Assembly (NCBI GenBank): GCA_021432635.1 | Contig: MU270017.1 | Location: 932,566 to 996,565 of the forward strand | Source: Thozetella sp. PMI_491 | Lineage: Eukaryota > Ascomycota > Sordariomycetes > Chaetosphaeriales > Chaetosphaeriaceae | Length of the DNA: 64,000 nucleotides | Direction of reading: 5' to 3' | Part shown: positions 44,616-54,995 of the stretch, piece by piece | Layout: each line of letters begins with the position of its first letter | Position numbering within the stretch: position 1 is the stretch's first letter | Notes under the pieces: generated by a model | Databases searched by the model: none | Told to the model about the DNA's origin: nothing | The model's input: the letters and a program-made list of their open reading frames with translations, nothing else | Made by a program: the position numbers and the translations under genes

Positions 44616-45281
44616 TGCAACGGGACGCCAGGACCTACAGGGTTCATTTCCATTCCTGTCGTAAAGGCAGGGTCTTGATCTTGTTATATCCTCTTGCTGT
44701 ACACAAATACATGGTCTTAGAAAAAGACTTAAAGAGCTGGGACGAAAGAAAGGATGCGGTGGCATTTATAGAGTTTGCAAACAGTTGCAAATACTGTACG
44801 TCGGTCGCGTACGAGAAGAGCGTCATAGGTACCTAGACTGCAGATAGGCTGTGAGGCTTTTTAATGCATCCAATTAATACACGTTGAGGGCTTCGATGGA
44901 GCCTTGCACGGGACGGACTGTAGCTTGGGTGGGGCCCATTTGTGTGGACGCAGTCTCCGGCCGCTGCCCGGCTAGCGGCGGACGGGGCCCGGCGTTCGCC
45001 GTAGCGGCATGCTTCCTTCCCCTTAAGCTGCAATGCCAGTGCCACGCCGGTCGCAGAGTGAGATAAAGTCTCAGCACCCCGCCGCTTTCGCCAGATTGCG
45101 CTCTTTGTTTCACAAACTGGTCTTGAGTTAGGCAAGCAAGCTGGGAGTGAAGTGCTGAAAACTCAGCCTCTCGAGATTATAGCACCTGTTTCAAGGCAGT
45201 AGCTGCCGATCGTGGTCATTTGCGCGTGCCTCCTGCCGTATACATTTCGCTGGACGCTTGATAAGGGCGCAGCAGACCAGC
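44616..45281. other. Intergenic region, FAS2 / guanine deaminase
   Basis: A 666-bp spacer. It has three HGATAR sites (44842, 45061, 45259) and a perfect palindrome TAGGTACCTA at 44826-44835. No gene seen. Confidence 0.55.
45259..45264 (+). promoter_or_regulatory. GATA-type site TGATAA
   Basis: An AreA/NIT2-type HGATAR site 18 bp before the guanine deaminase ATG, with further sites at 45061 and 44842. Purine catabolic genes in filamentous fungi are usually under nitrogen control by this GATA factor. The site may lie inside the leader; use is inferred. Confidence 0.3.
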
Positions 45282-46732
45282 ATGGCCTGTCGCTACACGG
45301 TGTTCGTCGGCACATTTGTGCATAGCAAGACACTAGATGAGGTCGAGATCCTTCACGAAACAGCGGTTGTGGTGGACCCCGAGGGGAAGATTACCTATGT
45401 TGGTCCGATCAAGGCCGCTGCGGAGGGTTACGACGGCGTTGCATCCGGAGCCGCAGTCGACGTTTACCGCTGCCGAGATGGCCACTTCTTCTTCCCGGGC
45501 TTCATTGGTGAGTTTGATGGGCAGCGCCTCAATCGGCAGCGAGCTGATGCGACCTAGACACCCACATCCACGCCTCTCAGTATCCCAACGTCGGCATCTT
45601 CGGGAAGACGACGTTGATGGACTGGCTTAACACCTACACCTTCCCCTTGGAATCCTCGCTCAAGGATCCGGTCAAAGCCGGCGCCGTCTACCGGCGCGTC
45701 ATCCAGAAGACGCTCTCGCACGGGACCACCTGTGCCTCCTACTTCGCCACCATCAACGTCGACACCACAAATCTGCTGGCGGACCTCTGCTTCCGGGCAG
45801 GTCAGCGCGCCCTGGTCGGTCGGGTATGCATGGATCAGCTCAGCCCGGACTGGTACAAAGAGGAGAGTGCCGAGGCGTCGGTTGCCGCTAGTCGGGCGAG
45901 TATCGACTACATCCACAAGCTCGACCCCTCGCACTCTCTCGTTCGTCCCATAATCACGCCGCGCTTCGCCCCTACCTGCTCCGCGCCCTTGATGAAAGCA
46001 CTCGGCAAGCTCGCGGCGGAGACCAGCGTCTACGTCCAGACCCACGTCAGCGAGAACCAAAAGGAGATCGCCCTTGTCCGAGAACTCCACCCGCCATCCA
46101 GCACCGGCGCCGAGGACGATTCGTACACGTCCGTGTACGATGCTTGCGGCATCTTGACGGAGCGCACCATCCTAGCGCACGGCGTCCACCTCAGCGAGGC
46201 CGAGGCTGAGCTGATCGCCTCCCGTAAGGCCAAGGTAAGCCACTGCCCCTGCAGCAACAGCTCCATCACCTCCGGGGCCGCCCGGATCCGGTGGCTTCTG
46301 AATAAGGGCATTACCTGCGGCCTCGGCACCGATGTCAGCGGCGGCTACAGCCCCAGCATTCTCGAGGCAGCGCGCCAGGCCGCACTCGTCAGCCGGCACG
46401 TAGCCATGGGCGGGGACGACCTCGCGAAGTTGAGCGTCGAGGAGGTGCTGTACCTCGCCACCGTGGGCGGCGCCGAGGTGGTCGGCCTGCAGGACCGAGT
46501 CGGACGGTTCGCAGTGGGCATGGACTTTGACGCGCAGCTCATCGGCCTGACGCTCGTGAGCGCCGAGGGCGGCGTCGAACCCGGCGAGGAGAGCAGCGTG
46601 GATGTCTTCGGCTGGGAGAGCTGGGATGATCTTGTGCACAAGTGGCTATACTGCGGCGACGACCGTAACACCAAGAAGGTCTGGGTCAAGGGCCGGTTAG
46701 TACACGAACGAACGGCCGGGGGTTGGAGGTGA
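45282..46732 (+). CDS. gud1: Guanine deaminase
   Basis: Amidohydrolase converting guanine to xanthine and ammonia in purine salvage and nitrogen scavenging. Exons 45282-45507 and 45558-46732 (50-nt intron, CTGAT branch) give 466 aa. Splicing rebuilds PGFIDTHIHASQYPN, whose His-x-His binds zinc and whose Gln/Tyr block is specific to guanine deaminases. Other zinc and catalytic elements: HVSENQKE, LAHGVHLSE, and GTDVSGGYSPS near the C-terminus; also HGTTCASYFAT and SHCPCSNSS. The ATG at 45282 was preferred because no ATG precedes it in frame. GATA sites lie upstream. Confidence 0.95.
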
Positions 46733-49281
46733 AGAGCGCGAGCGAGGGTGGCGTTACGTGGCGTACGTGCTGAGGCGGAAGTCCGTTCTAGACCTTCATT
46801 CGTGACTCATAGACTCGGGGCGATGGGCGAGGCCGCTGGCTAGGCGGGCAGACTAGAGGGTTTACGATGGCTACAGTTATTTGCTACACGTCACTAGAGT
46901 TCTCCTTCCAGCTACGGTGGCTAGGTATGGTGTTCACGTCTATTTCATCGAATCACGACCGATAACATCACGATCGCACAAAGCGAGTTACTACATGGAA
47001 ACGATTCAAGACGATTCCCATATTAACGAGCTTGGGTCGAGCAGCTGCCCGGAGAAGTCGAGATTAGGTTTCAGGGCCAATCGCCGTCATGCAATATGAG
47101 TTTGAGCGCAGCTAATATCCCTGTCTCCGCTCCCCCCAGACGGGCAAGTGGTCTCCACTGGAGCGTGGTAAAGCGCCTGGTGCTGGCATCATCTATTTAA
47201 CTGGCAGGTCGCTTGTGCAATAATTGTAACCACTGACCACTCATCAACATCCACGTCCATAGCCGCTCCGTCGCTATGAGGGCGATGCTAGCATGTGGCT
47301 GAGACGTGGTTGATAAAGTAGGTTCTACTGGACTTGCAACTATAGTAGTCCGCGGTATTCCGGGCGCCAGGGCGGCGCCAGGTCAGCCTCTTCAGCCCTT
47401 CGGAGCGATCTCTCTCTCAGTCTTCCCGAATGTCCAATCTCAGAGCAGGGGGGTGGCTTTGGCAGGTATACCCCGACGATAAGTGTGGGACGAGACGCAA
47501 TATGGAAAGCGAGTCAAAGTCCGATAGCAAGTCTAGCGAGCACGGTACTGCCTCCGAGACCGGTAGGAGCGTCATGGCCTTTGTTGCATGCATTTTTGCA
47601 CTTTTATAGAAGAGGAGTGGGGGGGGGGTCACGAAAGCGATGGGGCATACAAGTGCTTGGACAGAAAATTGAGACCGTCCGCCGGGAAGATTAGCAGGCG
47701 AAGAGGGGTATCTCTGTAAGCAACACCGTACCTTGTGCCACAAGAGTACTGATAGCCCTCGCTCTAGTATAGCCCCACAGTCCTTGACGGGGAAAGGAGT
47801 CTGCGGCTGAAACTGCCGGCTTAGGGCGTAGGCCTCCAAATGTCTTCGGAGCTGTGGCCGCCTTCAATTTCGCAAGTGCTGCCTCGGCGCAAATTGGTAA
47901 ATCAGATCCAGCACCTCGCCTACCTTACCTTACCTACCTGCCTTTGCTCCTTTCATTGTTCTTCAGAGGGAGGTACGTACTTCGGATGCCTGGGGTACCA
48001 GGGAAGCCGCGGCTGTTCGTGCTTCTTTCCCTTGCCGCTCGGATCCATCTTGACGTATCAATCCGCTTCCGTTTCGCGGGCGCATTCTTGCCCTCTTTGC
48101 TCCGGCCGGCGCAGTCCTTACCGCCTCTTGCTATGCTTCTTTATTCGATCGCCAGGCGCCGAGAGTTGCCAATCAGCTGAGTCTGTCTCAGGCCGCCTTG
48201 AAGCTAAAATGGCCTGGAGTTTCCCAGGCCTTGCCCAAGGAGGGCCAAAAGCTCGCTACGACGAGGACGCTAACGGCCGGTGAGCAATCGGCACAGCGCA
48301 CAAAGGTGCCTCATGACCGTCCGCAGTTCGACTGGCGGTTGGCCTCATACGCAAGAGAGAATAGGCACTGACAGGCGCGCTCTTGGCATTGCTAATAGTA
48401 CACGGCGCCGGTCATCGCAAAGCTTGACAAGCGAGAAACGACGGAGCCTTGCGCTTCAAATTTTGGGCTATTCCGCGCCCAGCGAGGCGAAGCAGTGTGC
48501 CGTCTACTCCGTGCACCGCTTGGCACACGCAGTGCTGCAGCTCAACAATGGGGTCTTCACGGCACTGTAGGCGACTGGGTGGGGTCCGGCACCTGATGCT
48601 TCTAAAAAGCTAATCCTTGCGACCCTGGCCACTTGGCCAATGGTGAGCGCCGCAAAACGCCTCCCAAGGTGCTTGTGGTTCAGCTCATCTTTGTTGTGCA
48701 GAAGTACTCCTGGATAGCCAGTGACGATCCTGGACACCAGCGCCCATGCAGGGTCTCCGTTTCCGCTCTTCTCTGTTGAAATCTCAGCCCTCGGGCACCA
48801 TTCTGGCCGAGTTTACGGATTATTTGGGAAAGCTGATGTCTGCCTTGCACCACCCCGTCGCCAGCCGGCATGGGGGTCTGGTCCCGACGCTGCTGCACAG
48901 TGCGTCGCGGAAGCCAGCAGACACGCGTTATTCCTTGGTGGGAGGCTCTTGAATGCCCGCCGTTGGGAGGAGAAGGGGTGGGAGGGGGTATCAGCCCACC
49001 CTGGAACCCTGGAATGAGCAAGCCGCCTCTCTTTTTCGAAGTGCTCCCATGCATGGCTCCATTCCTAGACTTGGGCTAAGCGCCTCTTGCAAGACAATAA
49101 AAACCTGAGGACTCTCCCCCCTCCTCTTTGTCCTGCTGTCCTCCTCATCCCTCCGCTTCCGGCCGTAGGCACAGTAGAGCTCTAGTCGACTCACTTCTCC
49201 TTCCCTTTCACCGTCTGCCCATATACAGCGAAAAGTAGCTTGCCCTTCGGTAGTAGATCGACCTCAGACACTCACTCCATC
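46733..49281. other. Intergenic region, guanine deaminase / MARVEL protein
   Basis: A 2.5-kb spacer without a supportable gene; short frames such as 47840-48283 show no coding character. A run of TACCT/TTACC units occurs at 47919-47942, and a C/T-rich leader-like stretch runs from about 49110 to the MARVEL gene. Confidence 0.5.
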
Positions 49282-49979
49282 ATGTCGACCAGCGGCCTCA
49301 TGGCGACGGGCGTTCCGCCCCAGCCCAGATTCATGTTCTTCATCAAGATTGCCATCCTCGTCCTCTCCCTCCTCATCCTGGCTCTTGCTGCGTACTCCTT
49401 GTCCGTATTTAACGGTTACGGCTACCTCTACTACGGCTACGGCAGCGGCGCCGGCGGACTCTTGATCTTCGTCACCATCAAGTCGTTCATCGTCTTTGGT
49501 GGCGCCACGGCCATTGAGATCTGGGCCCCGCACCTCTTCTACCGCATCATCGCCCTGATCGCCTATATCCTCTCCATCATCTTCTGGCTCTCAGCCTGGT
49601 CCTGGGCCGCCAGCTCCGCTCGCGCCTGGCTTGCTGTCACGCTCTACGTCGACGTCGACAACAGGTGGAAGGCTGAGGGCGGTGCCCTGGCCGCTTGCGC
49701 TGCCTTTGGCGCCGTTGTCTGGTGAGTTCGCTCTTGTTTCCTACGGGACATTCTCCACATTTGATCTGGCTCGGCCGCTTACATGTCCACAGGGTACTCT
49801 CTATTGTCCACTTGGTCTTCTTCGTCCGCGCCTGCATGGCAGACGGCCAGAGCACCACCCAGAACCAGGCCGAACTAGGCAATGTCAAGCACGAGCAGCC
49901 GACGCAGCCTGTGTATGCCCAGCAGCCACAGTACCCTCAGCAGCAATACCAGCAGCAGCCCTATAGTACTACGCAGTAA
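49282..49979 (+). CDS. MARVEL-domain four-helix membrane protein
   Basis: Small integral membrane protein, 208 aa, from exons 49282-49721 and 49793-49979 (71-nt intron, donor GTGAGT). Four hydrophobic helices are visible: about 18-43 (FMFFIKIAILVLSLLILALA), 60-78, 93-118 (RIIALIAYILSIIFWLSAW) and 134-158. The arrangement, with short loops and a Trp-rich third helix, fits the fungal MARVEL family, whose members such as Nce102 act at plasma-membrane eisosomes and in membrane organisation. The cytosolic tail is Gln/Pro/Tyr-rich (QQPQYPQQQYQQQPY). The frame is open upstream of the ATG only through non-ATG codons, so 49282 was chosen. The precise role of this member is unknown. Confidence 0.88.
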
Positions 49980-52282
49980 GCCGGCTGACGACTGGGAGGC
50001 ATTTGGTTTTTCTTTTTGAGATGTTCGGATGATGAACATTGCGTTTTCCTTGGTCGGATACTGGGTATGGGCTCCGGGTTCTTCTATTGCCAGATGGGTC
50101 ATGCCGTGAGGCGGAGTGTTGGGACTGATTCCTCGAATAATGATGTCTTTTGAGTTGATACAGTCCGGTGTGGGATGGCTTGCATGCCACGGTTACATCG
50201 ACGATACACCAGACTAATAATACCCTTTAAAAGAGCCAAGAGTCATCGTTTGTCTAAGACCATATTTCATCCCGCGGGTGTGTCCGGAAAGTGGGCCCGG
50301 AAGACTTGAAGTGAGACTCGCCGAATGAACATACCGCAGGAGGGGATTTGATGACACCACTCCTCCTGAAGAGAGCTCCTACTATATTAATCTCCAGAGG
50401 CAAGGCATGGACACAACTTTTCTAACTTGCATCATAGTAAAAAAGGCAGACGCTCGGAGCGGGTCAGGTCTCGTCTTCATGCACTTCCCCTGGGTGGCTG
50501 GGCGCCACAGAACAATCAAGGCAGACTGATACGCGGTAACTGCCCTATTTTCGGAGCTCTGACGCGCCACCCTTGCACAGTACTTACTCGCGATGATCAC
50601 CTCCCGCACAGCGGCACGGGAGTCCTGCAGGGTACACGCCCATCGCTTGTCATGACAGTCTTGACGCGATACTCGAATCCTCCAAGCCGATTCCTGCGGT
50701 CCACCCTTTCAGTTAGACGCCACAATCTTCCAGCTCATCCTCCGTGGCTTTCTGGATCTCCCCAGAAAACCAGTCTAAAGTGGAGGAAATGTGAGATTTT
50801 CGGCGCCTCAATCTCTCTTAACGCCACAAACGACTCTCCACTCCAAGAATCGGCGTAGTATACTTGGGAAGTAGCCGTGTCAGTTGGCCTATGATAATTC
50901 ATCTTTCTAGACTACTCAGTTGTAAGCTGACTCTCTAGTGCACCTGCAAGCCATGACGCAAGACGACGCTGCAACACTGGATAACAGGGTCTGCCCGTCA
51001 TCATATCATTTCCCCATGCGTAGTAATATTGTTAGTAGGAATGGTGGTTACGGAAATATCTGAGGGGGTTTCTTCGAAGGAAGCTACGTGGTTTGCGTAG
51101 TCAGCAGGTTTGTTCTAACCCATCAACAGGTTAAACTGCTGATTACAACGACACCGAGGATATACAATGAGATATCCACTTTGGAATGACCATCCTCCTT
51201 CATGTAGATATAGGTCTGATCACGATGGTATCAGCTGTGCTTTTGATGATTTATTGTGCTTTTAGCCACAAGTGAGCTCGCCACCAGAACTCCCACTGTT
51301 TCGCACGCCTGGATCCATACGAGTGCCTCCGGACCCGTGTGAAAGGGGATTGAAATGTAAGAGAGGAAGCAGTGGAAGTCCGAAGACGTTTCTCATTATA
51401 ACGTTAGCCTCTATTCTCTGATACATAGTCAGCAACAAAAAGTTGCTGAGTTGTAACTATTGGTAGGGTGGCTTGTCTATCGCCGAGGCGAGAAGTTAGA
51501 GAATAGGTGCCTCTGAACGACACAAACCGCTGGGCATGAGACCACCTTCTAGCTATTCGACGCCAGGTCGGATGATTATTCTTGACAGCAAATAATCTTA
51601 ACTTGATCATGTGGTGGGACATATACTAAGTAGGCGATGCGAGAAACATGAAGCATGCATTGGAAGATACCCCAGTCAATACTTATGTTATTCACATTGG
51701 TCATACCTTCGCCATTTCACCAGCAATTTCTGATCGGGAAGCCATAGAGTCTACACAAGGAATACACAATCACAGATTCACCTTTAGTACAATCCGTCCT
51801 AGCAGTGACCGGCACTAGAAGTTCAATGATTGGGGAAGAGGTGCTATGATCCGAAGTCGCCGAGCAACAAGTCGCCCACTCAGAGGTATTGAATCGAGAC
51901 CACTCTCTCGCACGCCCTAAACCTTATCAATCATTTTTGAATCATCGATGAATATCCCATCCCAAGTATTTAACCAGGAGCTCTTGCCGTGGTAGAGCAC
52001 TCCTTCCAGCACATACTCACAGGACACTGCATATCAAGGTCTTGACTCAGGTAGCTAAGCAGCAGCCCATATTTTTTAAACGCCGAAGATACCTCTTGCC
52101 GACCGCAAAATACCCTTGATTGAGCGTGGGCTTGGATTCCAAGACTCCTACGACAACAGCGATCCTCCACCGACTAGTTGTAGGCCTATGCAACCAAGCG
52201 GCAGTAATCTGGGTGCAGACATTCGGCCGCTCTGTATCCCACGACCCCAGCCGGACATCGACAGCAATCATCCTGTCTCATC
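49980..52282. other. A/T-richer intergenic region
   Basis: A 2.3-kb spacer visibly poorer in G/C than the flanking genes from about 50100 onward. No frame with coding character; no transposon ends recognised. It could be an old, decayed insertion, but nothing in it proves that. Confidence 0.45.
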
Positions 52283-53551
52283 ATGTCCACTACATCGCGG
52301 CCTTCCTCTCGGGAGAGCAGTCATGGTGCCGAAGTTGGTTCTACTACCATAGCCGAACCGATCGCTGCTGAACCTTCCCCTCTGGCCGGCGGTCGAACAG
52401 CTTCTAGAAGCAAGCGCAAGCGCGAGGGTAGTGACGAATCTGGCTCCCGAAAACGCTATGGGCCCGGTCCGGTAACACGCCAAGACGCAGAACCTCCTGC
52501 GGATGAACGATTGCCCAACAGGAACCCTGTCGCTGCCCAGAGCCAGGCGTCGCGAATCCAGGATGTCCGTCGGGCCAAGAACAACGATTCAGCCAAACGG
52601 AGTCGGCTCAAGAAGATGGCAACATGTATGCGGCTGCAGGTTCAAGCTGAGGCGTGGCGCAATAACGCCGGCTATTGGAAGGACATCGCCTTGGCCCTCG
52701 CTGGCAATTCCCTTCTTCACGGCATGGGAATGACCCTCGAGGAGGCGCAGGCGAGCACGGATCTGCAGGAAGTTGCCATACCAGGAGACCCCGAGCATGA
52801 TTTGGAAACAATGAGGCGGGAGGTGGAAGAAAAGCTCCAAGCAGGCGATCTAGCTGATCTTGGCGACACGTTCCTGCAAGGTATCGTTGTGGCAGTCAGC
52901 CTCCCTCGGTATCCTGATCCTGCGCTGCGATCTCGAAGGATCCAAGGGCAACAAGGACACTATAACTCAACCATGGAGCCTACATTTCTTGATGGTATGG
53001 CCCAAAGTATAGTTGCGGAGGTGCCAAATCCCACATCCTCGTACATCCAGCAGCCAGGACGGGAGGCAAGCCAGGCCAACACGTATCTACCCCACAACAC
53101 CTCGGTCTTAAGTCAGAACCCGCAGAATGAGTACGCCGCCACCAACATCTACAACCCAGGTGTGTTCTTTCAGCTGCCCGACCAGAATACCTTTGCCGGT
53201 GGAGGTTTAGAATCATCGGGCCGTGGACACCAAACACTGAGTTTACTCCCTCAGGACTATACGATAACCTCAGTTGCCCATCTCGGTCCTACACATGAAA
53301 GATTAGAACCGGCAGGGAATTCGCAGCCATTGAATGGGCCGGCCAATCCATCACACGGCCACAACTTTCTCTTTTCAACTCCAGATTTCACCTTTGATTG
53401 TCCCGCTCTAGAGAGATCAAGTGGACAGACTACGGGGGTGACAGATTTGGCTGCCGCAACTAGTCTTGTGCATTCTGAGGCGGTGGATCCTCGACTTAGC
53501 AACTTGTCGTTACAGCCGACACAGATCAGCTTGTGCTCAGAGCAGCAGTAG
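52283..53551 (+). CDS. bZIP-like transcription factor, possibly prematurely terminated
   Basis: Putative nuclear DNA-binding protein, 422 aa to the first stop. A basic region RRAKNNDSAKRSRLKK (residues 96-111) matches the bZIP core N-x2-(S/A)-A-x2-S-R. Placed in GCN4 register, the zipper positions are Leu 118, Trp 125, Trp 132 and Leu 139: short and unusual. An upstream basic cluster SRSKRKR (41-47) may be a nuclear localisation signal. The remainder is low-complexity, rich in Asn, Gln, Ser and Pro, as in many activators. The TAG at 53549-53551 follows a Gln pair and is followed in the same frame by another 104 sense codons with coding-like, acidic composition, so this may be a nonsense allele, a readthrough gene or a sequencing error. 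No spliceable intron removes the stop. Confidence 0.6.
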   Translation: MSTTSRPSSRESSHGAEVGSTTIAEPIAAEPSPLAGGRTASRSKRKREGSDESGSRKRYGPGPVTRQDAEPPADERLPNRNPVAAQSQASRIQDVRRAKNNDSAKRSRLKKMATCMRLQVQAEAWRNNAGYWKDIALALAGNSLLHGMGMTLEEAQASTDLQEVAIPGDPEHDLETMRREVEEKLQAGDLADLGDTFLQGIVVAVSLPRYPDPALRSRRIQGQQGHYNSTMEPTFLDGMAQSIVAEVPNPTSSYIQQPGREASQANTYLPHNTSVLSQNPQNEYAATNIYNPGVFFQLPDQNTFAGGGLESSGRGHQTLSLLPQDYTITSVAHLGPTHERLEPAGNSQPLNGPANPSHGHNFLFSTPDFTFDCPALERSSGQTTGVTDLAAATSLVHSEAVDPRLSNLSLQPTQISLCSEQQ

Positions 53552-53866
53552 GGTGCTTTCTCTGGCAATTCCGATTTGCTCGGCGACCTCGATCAGGATG
53601 GCCATATGTTAGTTGGGGAAGTGGATGACTTCCTGGCGAACCAACTGCCACAGCAACCGGCGGAAAGACAGGCGGAACAAATTCTCTCCGACCAGAACGA
53701 TGATCGTAACCAGCACCAGCCGCAGGGAGGTATTGGTTCTGACGGAAATGTTGCATGGAAAGATTTGCTGCCGGAGGAGAACGAGATGATCCATCCGGAG
53801 GGGGAGAAGAACCAACAGGGCTTGGAATATCCAGACCCAGAAAGCTTCCAGTTTGTTGATCTCTGA
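53552..53866 (+). other. In-frame extension beyond the TAG of the bZIP-like gene
   Basis: 104 codons open to a TGA at 53864, in the frame of the upstream gene. The predicted segment is acidic and Gln/Asn-rich (DLLGDLDQDG, GEVDDFLANQ, then EYPDPESFQFVDL), like the C-terminal activation region of a transcription factor. It could be the original C-terminus. A separate gene is unlikely: the frame's first ATG (53606) is well inside it. Confidence 0.5.
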
Positions 53867-54794
53867 GTCCAAATTGATGACTAAGTAGAAAATAGACACT
53901 CACACACATCGGGCTTGACAGTCAAATTGCAGTGCTTCATGGCAGAGCGAGCCAGATATGTACCTAGAGTGTGGATGAGGTTTCTGAAATCCTGTGCGAT
54001 GGGATAAGATGGGATTTAAACTTTCGAAAACCGGAATTACATAACTACTAGGTTGCTTTTCGATGCATAAAATGGTGCTAATTGTCAGATTGTACGACCT
54101 TTTGTAATATAAGGTATGGAGCTGGTCACTCCACAACTAGCTCAATTTTTTGGCATCTTTGGCCCAGTTGGGCCAATCTGACACTAATACCATATGGCAA
54201 TGCTGGACCGAGTGGCTGACTCAACCGCGACTTGAGCCGGACATTAGACAGCGCGAGTGTTTGAGGGATTGCAAGAAACGAGGCTAGAAATGATTTACAT
54301 GAAATGGTGGGAGGTGAAAATATTAGCTGAGAATATAGTCGTTGGCGGGCTGTCGAGGTTGTGGGCCTAGATAGTTAAGCACATGGGTTGGTTGAATGCG
54401 TCGAAAACAAAGCGAGGCAGAGGGCTTATATACTCTTGGAATAGCCGGAGCGATTCCTCTTTCTACTATTGGTGATTCATGTTTGATGAAGACCAAGCAT
54501 GGGTTTCCCTTGGGCCACGATACAGCTAGGAGTCAATACCTCTGACGAGGATTGAGTGGCGATGGTGTTTCACTTAAGCGTACAATCAGGGAGCAAGACC
54601 CAACTGGAAGGCGAAAGAACCAGTATGGCACAGATAATTTTGTAGCTACCAAATAGGCAGGAATATAGTAGCCCTTTTGGAAGAGAACTCGGTGCATCTA
54701 CCCAAATTGGCGTCGAATGCAGGATGCGTAGAGATGTGTTGCTTACAAGTTTGTTGACACCCCCTATTTGGGGCCCGCTTTTATTCAGATACAG

Positions 54795-54807
54795 AACCCT
54801 AACCCTT
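54795..54807 (-). promoter_or_regulatory. Telomere-like box (two CCCTAA units)
   Basis: The plus strand reads AACCCTAACCCTT, 189 bp before the Ctf18 start. It is the same core as upstream of Mrp51. Candidate Tbf1/Rap1-type site. Confidence 0.4.
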
Positions 54808-54840
54808 GTCATCACTATGAGTGGGACCCATTTGACGCGA

Positions 54841-54854
54841 ACGCGTCAACGCGT
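54841..54854. promoter_or_regulatory. Paired MluI cell-cycle boxes
   Basis: Two ACGCGT palindromes (54841-54846 and 54849-54854), preceded by a GACGCGA at 54834, about 145 bp before the Ctf18 start. ACGCGT is the MBF site that drives G1/S transcription of replication genes in fungi, which fits a clamp-loader gene. Confidence 0.55.
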
Positions 54855-54995
54855 GTTTCCCCAGGCCCGTGTCCACCACCCATTACAACATCTAGTTGCA
54901 CCAACAACCACTAGCACATGGGTGAAATCACAAAATCGCAGCCGGCTTCTTGCGTCTAATCCTGCCGACTGCATGCCACTGAGCAATTGACCAAG

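Larger units (their letters stand above)
53867..54995. other. Intergenic region with Ctf18 promoter
   Basis: 1.1 kb, A/T-rich on its left part. The 200 bp before Ctf18 hold a telomere-like box (54795-54807) and paired MCB boxes (54841-54854). No gene seen. Confidence 0.6.

Noticed and set aside
47840-48283. 147-codon plus-strand frame
   Set aside because: No coding character, overlaps another frame of similar length, and contains simple TACCT repeats.
53548-53596. Intron that would remove the TAG of the bZIP-like gene
   Set aside because: The GTAGGG donor and CAG acceptor exist, but the 49-nt removal shifts the frame into a stop within a few codons and no branch site is seen.
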